A stretch of 9,904 nucleotides of DNA from an uncultured Treponema sp. GTDB lineage: Bacteria > Spirochaetota > Spirochaetia > Treponematales > Treponemataceae. Positions within the stretch are counted from its first letter, which is position 1, and every line of letters starts with the position of its first letter. Position numbers and translations under genes: made by a program. Below are positions 5,927 to 9,904 of this stretch, in pieces. The stretch spans positions 1 through 9,904 of the forward strand of contig CALBXN010000127.1 of assembly GCA_937890485.1 (NCBI GenBank), written 5' to 3'. Under the pieces are notes generated by a model, which worked only from the letters and a program-made list of their open reading frames with translations, did no database searches and had not been told where the DNA came from.

Positions 5927-5944
5927 TGATTTTTGTATTGCATA
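5920..5944. promoter_or_regulatory. Inverted repeat in the divergent APH/AAC(3) control region, possible operator
   Basis: TATGCAAT (5920-5927) and ATTGCATA (5937-5944) are perfect 8-bp inverted copies with a 9-nt spacer, centred between the two divergent start codons. The centre-to-centre spacing of 17 bp is not a whole number of helical turns. The left arm contains the -35-like TTGCAT of the minus-strand kinase gene, and the right arm lies just upstream of the -10 of the plus-strand gene. It could be a binding site for a dimeric regulator, but no regulator gene is next to it. Confidence 0.4.
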
Positions 5945-5954
5945 AATTTTTCTT

Positions 5955-5963
5955 TGGTATTAT
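5955..5963 (+). promoter_or_regulatory. Candidate extended -10 promoter for the AAC(3)-like gene
   Basis: TGGTATTAT (5955-5963) is a good extended -10 element 26 nt before the ATG at 5990. A weak -35, TTGTAT (5933-5938), is 19 nt away. Transcription from about 5970 would place TAGGAGAG (5975-5982) near the 5' end of a short leader. The 11-base sequence TATCATAATTT occurs here (5961-5971) and again exactly 60 bp earlier (5901-5911) over the kinase promoter. Confidence 0.4.
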
Positions 5964-5989
5964 CATAATTTTTATAGGAGAGTGAGTTA

Positions 5990-6781
5990 ATGAAAGAACG
6001 ACAAATAGTTTTAAAACAAGATATTTTAAAATCATTGTATAATGTTGGATTACGAAAAGGACAAACAGTTATTGTTCATACTTCATTAAGCAGTTTAGGA
6101 TTTGTTTGTGGTGGTGCTCAGGTTGTGATCGAAGCCTTAATTGAAACAGTTGGTGAAGAAGGTACAATCCTTATGCCTACTCAATCTTGGAAAAATTTAG
6201 ATCCATCAACTGGTGTTCATTGGGAAGAGCCTGAAGAATGGCATGACATTATCCGTGAAAATTGGCCAGCATATAACAAGGATATTACTCCAACAAATAC
6301 TATGGGTGCAGTTGCTGAGATGTTTAGAAAGTGGCCAGGAACTTTTCGAAGTGACCATCCAGCCCGTTCTGTTGCAGTTTGGGGAAAACATGCAAAGTAT
6401 ATTACTGAAAATCATGATTTATCAAATATTTTTGGAGAAGGTTCTCCTATTGCAAAAATTTATGAACTAGATGGATTTGTTTTACAAATTGGTGTTGGTT
6501 ATGATAAAAATACTTCTATTCACTTAGCTGATGCAAGAGCAAATTATAAAAGTAAACATAATTGTATAGAACATAGCGCAATCATGGAAAATGATAAACG
6601 AGTTTGGAAAGCTTATGAAACACTTTTTGTTGATGGTGAAGATTTTGAAGAAATTGGAAAAGCCTTCGAAGAAAATTGTTCAGTAAACAAAGCAAACTTA
6701 GGAAATGGAATTTTAACTTTTATGAAACAACGAGATATTGTAGATTTTGCTGTAAGATGGATAGAGAAAAATCGAAAATGA
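5990..6781 (+). CDS. AAC(3)-family aminoglycoside N-acetyltransferase
   Basis: This 263-residue protein matches the antibiotic_NAT (AAC(3)/YokD) family in length and motifs: VHTSLSSLG (29-37) near the N-terminus, ILMPTQSW (60-67), TPTNTMGAVAEMFR (100-113), SDHPARSVAVWG (121-132), and IGVGYDKNTSIHLAD (167-181). H178 in the last motif is probably the acetyl-transfer histidine. Family members acetylate the 3-amino group of the deoxystreptamine ring using acetyl-CoA, though some close relatives have no demonstrated drug activity. TAGGAGAG (5975-5982) lies 7 nt before the ATG. By eye the coding sequence is less AT-rich than its neighbours (GG and CC codons at 6230-6380), a hint of transfer. Its TGA overlaps the epimerase ATG as ATGA, so translation of the two is probably coupled. 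Confidence 0.92.
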   Translation: MKERQIVLKQDILKSLYNVGLRKGQTVIVHTSLSSLGFVCGGAQVVIEALIETVGEEGTILMPTQSWKNLDPSTGVHWEEPEEWHDIIRENWPAYNKDITPTNTMGAVAEMFRKWPGTFRSDHPARSVAVWGKHAKYITENHDLSNIFGEGSPIAKIYELDGFVLQIGVGYDKNTSIHLADARANYKSKHNCIEHSAIMENDKRVWKAYETLFVDGEDFEEIGKAFEENCSVNKANLGNGILTFMKQRDIVDFAVRWIEKNRK

Positions 6782-7701
6782 AAAAAATATTAGTTACAGG
6801 TGGAACAGTTTTTGTAAGTAAAATTGTTGCTTCTTATTTTGCATCTAGCAAATTCAAAGATGAATATCAAGTTTATGTTCTAAACAGAAATAACCATCCT
6901 CAAGTTGAAAATGTAGTTTTGATAAATTCATCACGGGAAAATCTTAAAAATAAACTTGAAGAATATAAATTTGATATTATTATTGATATCACTTCATACA
7001 CAAAGAATGATGTAAAATCAATTTTAGATTCATTAGGTAATACAAAAACTTTAGTTGAAAAATATATTTTATTAAGTTCCAGTGCAGTATATCCTGAAAC
7101 TTTACCACTTCCATTTTCTGAAAATAATAAATTAGGAAAAAATATTTTTTGGAATGAATACTGTGTAAACAAAATTGAAGCAGAAAAATATTTGCAAGAA
7201 AATTTTTCAAATTATTTTATATTACGACCACCATATTTGTATGGACAAGAAAATAATGTTTATAGAGAAGCATTTGTTTTTGATTGTGCAGAACAAAATA
7301 GAAAGTTTTACATTCCACAAGATGGAAAAATGAAATTACAATTTTTTTATATCGAAGATTTATGTAAAGTGATAGAAAATATTTTAATAAATAATCCAAA
7401 AGAAAAAATATTTAATCTAGGAAATGAAGAATGTATTTCAATTTTGGATTGGGTAAAATTATGTTATGAAGTTGTTGGTTCAAAATTAGAAGTAGTAAAT
7501 GTTACTAAAGAAATTCCTCAAAGGAATTATTTTCCATTTTATGATTATGAATATTATCTTGATGTTACAAAACAAAAAATACTTTTGGAAAATACAACTT
7601 CATTATATGTTGGCTTGCAAAAATCTTATGATTGGTATAAAAATAATAAAGAAAAAGTAAATAAGAAGAATTATTTTGATTTTATAGATAATAATTTATA
7701 A
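6778..7701 (+). CDS. NAD-dependent epimerase/dehydratase family protein (extended SDR)
   Basis: This 307-residue extended short-chain dehydrogenase begins KKILVTGGTVFVSK (2-15), the dinucleotide-binding turn after the first beta strand. The second and third glycines of the common GxxGxxG are V11 and S14; from memory this TGGTVFVS form characterises a recognised subfamily, so it need not mean loss of function. The active site is visible as LSSSAVYPE (99-107) and YCVNK (128-132), giving the S and YxxxK catalytic residues, followed by RPPYLYG (150-156). Such enzymes epimerise, dehydrate or reduce nucleotide sugars or similar substrates. The start is the ATG at 6778 in the ATGA overlap with the AAC(3) gene; the frame stays open upstream, but only out of frame within that gene. 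The NimA-like gene follows after 9 nt. No sugar-biosynthesis genes are near. Confidence 0.85.
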   Translation: MKKILVTGGTVFVSKIVASYFASSKFKDEYQVYVLNRNNHPQVENVVLINSSRENLKNKLEEYKFDIIIDITSYTKNDVKSILDSLGNTKTLVEKYILLSSSAVYPETLPLPFSENNKLGKNIFWNEYCVNKIEAEKYLQENFSNYFILRPPYLYGQENNVYREAFVFDCAEQNRKFYIPQDGKMKLQFFYIEDLCKVIENILINNPKEKIFNLGNEECISILDWVKLCYEVVGSKLEVVNVTKEIPQRNYFPFYDYEYYLDVTKQKILLENTTSLYVGLQKSYDWYKNNKEKVNKKNYFDFIDNNL

Positions 7702-7710
7702 GGAAAAATT

Positions 7711-8187
7711 ATGTTTAGAGAATTAGTTAGAAAAAATAAAGAACTCTCAAAAGAGGAATGTATAAAAATTCTTACAGAAGAAAAACGTGGAGTACTGTCT
7801 GTTTTAGGTGATGAAGAATATCCTTATGGAATGCCAATGAATCATTTTTACAATATTGAAGATGGTGCAATTTATTTTCATTGTGGAAATGTTGGTCATA
7901 GATTAGATTCTCTAAAAAATCATAACAAGGTTTCGTTTTGTGCTTATGATAAAGGTTTTAAAAAGGAAAATCATTGGGAATTAAATTTTAAAAGTGTAAT
8001 TGCGTTTGGTAAAATTGAAATAATTGATGATAAAGAAAAAATTATTGATATTACAACAAAACTTTCATATAAATTTATTCAAGATAAAAATTATATACAA
8101 AAAGAAATTGCATCTGCTTTAGATAGAACTCTTTTGTTAAAATTACATATTGAACATATTTGCGGCAAAGCTATAACTGAATCATAA
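7711..8187 (+). CDS. Pyridoxamine 5'-phosphate oxidase-like FMN-binding protein, NimA-related
   Basis: This 158-residue protein has the split-barrel flavin-binding fold. The motifs fit the NimA-like branch: RGVLSVLG (26-33), YPYGMPMNHFY (37-47), IYFHCGNVGHRLD (54-66), NKVSFCAYD (72-80) and FKSVIAFGKIE (93-103). NimA-type proteins are associated with reductive detoxification of 5-nitroimidazoles, but most relatives are uncharacterised flavoproteins. The start has AAGGA (7700-7704) overlapping the previous stop codon, 6 nt before the ATG, so the gene is almost certainly co-transcribed with the epimerase. The 52-bp gap after it holds the nucleotidase promoter, with no clear terminator hairpin. 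Confidence 0.87.
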   Translation: MFRELVRKNKELSKEECIKILTEEKRGVLSVLGDEEYPYGMPMNHFYNIEDGAIYFHCGNVGHRLDSLKNHNKVSFCAYDKGFKKENHWELNFKSVIAFGKIEIIDDKEKIIDITTKLSYKFIQDKNYIQKEIASALDRTLLLKLHIEHICGKAITES

Positions 8188-8202
8188 TTTTAAAAATATA
8201 AA

Positions 8203-8232
8203 TTAGACTTTTTATAAAAGCTATGTTAAAAT
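8203..8232 (+). promoter_or_regulatory. Promoter for the surface nucleotidase, positioned for a leaderless mRNA
   Basis: TTAGAC (8203-8208) is 18 nt from TAAAAT (8227-8232), which is preceded by TGT to make the extended -10 TGTTAAAAT. Seven nt of A and T follow, then the ATG at 8240, so the predicted transcription start falls on or next to the first codon. No Shine-Dalgarno sequence exists in this interval. Confidence 0.5.
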
Positions 8233-8239
8233 TATTTTT

Positions 8240-9868
8240 ATGAAAAGGAAATTTATTTTTTATTTATTAGTTTTCTGTTTATCATTTTTTGGATGTATAT
8301 CTACAAATGTTACTTCATCAGATTCTTTATTATCTTTAGAAAAAGATATTGTTATTATTTACGAAAACGATGTTCATTGTAATGTTGATGGATATGCAAA
8401 AGTTTCTGCGTTAAAAAAAGAACTTATGCAAGAAAATAATTATGTTGCTGTTGTTTCTTCAGGAGATTATATCCAAGGAAGTAGTTTAGGTGCAATTTCT
8501 CAAGGTGAATATATTGCAAATTTAATTAACTTAGTTGATTATGATGTTCTTACTCTAGGAAATCATGAATTTGATTATAAACTTTCTAGATTGTTTGAAT
8601 TAACTTCAAAAATTGAAGCTCCAATAGTTTGTTCAAATTTTATAAACTTAAAAGAAAATGAATTAGTTTTTGAACCATATAAAATTATAAGTTATGAAGA
8701 TTTTGATATTGCATTTATAGGAGTAACAACCCCAAGTACCATTTCAAGTTCTTCCCCAATTCAATTTATGGATGATAACGGAAATTATCTATATAGTTTT
8801 TCTGGAGATAATTTATATAAAACGGTACAAAAAAATATTGATAAGGCAAAAAAAGATGGAGCAGAATTTATAATTTTGCTATCTCATTTAGGAACAGAAG
8901 GTGTACTTCCTCAATGGTCTTGTCAAGAATTAGTAAAAAATACTTATGGAATTGATGTTGTTTTAGACGGACATTCTCATAGTGTAATTGAAAAAGAAAT
9001 TATTAAAGATAAAAAAAATCGAGAAGTAATTATTAGTTCAACTGGAACAAAATTTCAAAATATTGGAAAACTTACTTTATCAAATACAGGGGAAGTTAAA
9101 ACTGAATTGATTTCAACTGATACTTATAATAGTAAAGATTTAGAAATTGAAAATTATATTAAGCAAATAAATGATGAGTATAAAAAATTAGGTGAAAGAT
9201 TTATTGGTGAAAACAAAATAAATTTAATTACACATAATAGCGAAAATGAAAGAATTATCAGAAATACAGAAACTAATCTTGGGGATTTTTGTGCAGATGC
9301 ATTTAGAATTGTAACAAATTCTGATGTTGGTGTAATTAATGGAGGTGGAATTAGAGCTCCTTTAAATTCAGGTAAGATTACATTTAATGATATTTTAAAT
9401 GTTTTTCCATGGAATAATACTGTTTGTGTTGCAGAAGTAAGTGGTCAGCAACTTTTAGATTTTTTAGAATTTGTTTACATGTCTTTACCTGAAGAAAATG
9501 GTTCTTTTCAACAAGTATCTGGTATTCAATGTGTTGTAAATACAAAAATTCCAACAAGCGTTGTTGTTGATGAAAATGATGTTTTTGTAAAAGTAACAGG
9601 TGCAAGAAGAGTTTCAGATGTGAAAATATTAAACAAAGAAAATAATCAATATGAACAAATTGATAAAAATAAATTGTATACATTAGCATCTCATAATTAT
9701 TTATTATTAGATAAGGGTAGTGGAGCTTCTATGTTAAATAATTCAAAGATAATTGTTAATGATGGAATGCTGGATGTGGAATTGCTTGAAAAATATATAA
9801 AAGAAAATCTTAATGGAACAATTACAGAAGAATATTTAAATGTACAAAACAGAATTTTAATTAAATAA
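8240..9868 (+). CDS. 5'-nucleotidase/metallophosphatase lipoprotein (UshA/NT5E family)
   Basis: This 542-residue exported protein has a lysine-arginine start, a hydrophobic core (5-17) and a relaxed lipobox SFFGC with C19 as the likely lipidated residue. Phe at -3 is unusual for proteobacteria but tolerated in spirochaetes. The metallophosphatase domain (about 36-275) has NDVH (43-46), SGDYIQG (74-80), LGNHEFDY (106-113), LLSHLG (213-218) and DGHSHS (243-248), which bind two metal ions. The 5'-nucleotidase C-terminal domain (about 320-510) has TNLGDFCADAFR (345-356), NGGGIRAPL (367-375), VFPWNNT (388-394) and LASHNYLLLDKGSGA (482-496). Family members hydrolyse extracellular nucleotides to nucleosides for salvage. 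The ATG at 8240 is the only start that keeps the signal peptide; no Shine-Dalgarno sequence precedes it. The gene is complete, and nothing recognisable follows it in the last 36 bases. Confidence 0.93.
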   Translation: MKRKFIFYLLVFCLSFFGCISTNVTSSDSLLSLEKDIVIIYENDVHCNVDGYAKVSALKKELMQENNYVAVVSSGDYIQGSSLGAISQGEYIANLINLVDYDVLTLGNHEFDYKLSRLFELTSKIEAPIVCSNFINLKENELVFEPYKIISYEDFDIAFIGVTTPSTISSSSPIQFMDDNGNYLYSFSGDNLYKTVQKNIDKAKKDGAEFIILLSHLGTEGVLPQWSCQELVKNTYGIDVVLDGHSHSVIEKEIIKDKKNREVIISSTGTKFQNIGKLTLSNTGEVKTELISTDTYNSKDLEIENYIKQINDEYKKLGERFIGENKINLITHNSENERIIRNTETNLGDFCADAFRIVTNSDVGVINGGGIRAPLNSGKITFNDILNVFPWNNTVCVAEVSGQQLLDFLEFVYMSLPEENGSFQQVSGIQCVVNTKIPTSVVVDENDVFVKVTGARRVSDVKILNKENNQYEQIDKNKLYTLASHNYLLLDKGSGASMLNNSKIIVNDGMLDVELLEKYIKENLNGTITEEYLNVQNRILIK

Positions 9869-9904
9869 ATATTATTTAAAATAAAAACAACTCGTGAATT
9901 ATTT

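Noticed and set aside
6676..6777. Longer epimerase start inside the AAC(3) gene
   Set aside because: The 34 extra residues do not resemble an SDR N-terminus; KKILVTGG belongs at the protein start, and the ATG at 6778 forms a classic ATGA overlap.
6785..6820. Degenerate NAD-binding motif of the epimerase as evidence of inactivation
   Set aside because: The TGGTVFVS form is one I recall as normal in a subfamily of these proteins, and the S and YxxxK catalytic residues are intact.
9869..9904. Terminator after the nucleotidase
   Set aside because: The remaining 36 bases are A/T-rich with no stem of useful length; a terminator may lie beyond the window.

Overview
The window is very AT-rich bacterial DNA using the standard bacterial code: TGG encodes tryptophan and TGA is a real stop, for example at 6779-6781. 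It carries ten full protein genes between 352 and 8187, a complete lipoprotein nucleotidase gene at 8240-9868, the tail of an acetyltransferase at the left edge, and a short gene remnant. The relaxed lipobox of the nucleotidase (SFFGC) and the gene families present fit a host-associated spirochaete such as a Treponema relative. A low-GC Firmicute or fusobacterium is not excluded, because no ribosomal or other phylogenetic marker is present.

Layout. Positions 1-351 hold the end of a GNAT acetyltransferase, a 42-codon remnant that resembles the start of a DinB-like protein, and two small inverted repeats at the point where that remnant breaks off. Positions 352-4406 are a plus-strand run: CPBP membrane protease, a double-GNAT fusion, a GNAT of the YhbS type, an isoprenylcysteine-methyltransferase-like membrane protein, and a Cof-type HAD phosphatase. 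A strong terminator hairpin (2181-2223) and a weaker one (2901-2936) divide this run. Positions 4398-5890 are minus-strand: an APH(3')-like aminoglycoside kinase followed by a divergent HAM1/RdgB-type nucleotide pyrophosphatase. From 5990 the strand is plus again: AAC(3)-type aminoglycoside acetyltransferase, NAD-dependent epimerase, NimA-like flavin protein, then a surface 5'-nucleotidase with its own promoter.

Together this looks like an accessory neighbourhood of small-molecule-modifying and detoxifying enzymes (acetyltransferases, a kinase, a flavoprotein, a house-cleaning pyrophosphatase) rather than one pathway. Two aminoglycoside-modifying enzyme families face away from each other across a 99-bp control region at 5891-5989.

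The most notable regulatory signals are as follows. First, three genes and one tiny ORF have no Shine-Dalgarno sequence but have an extended -10-like sequence (TGnTAnnnT) ending only 6-7 nt before the ATG, which suggests leaderless mRNAs beside genes with good ribosome-binding sites. Second, the terminator before the 2259 gene has a stem arm whose core is identical to that gene's Shine-Dalgarno sequence, so its other arm could pair with either copy. I saw no CRISPR array, tRNA, rRNA, transposase or integrase. I did not find a clearly new multi-gene system.
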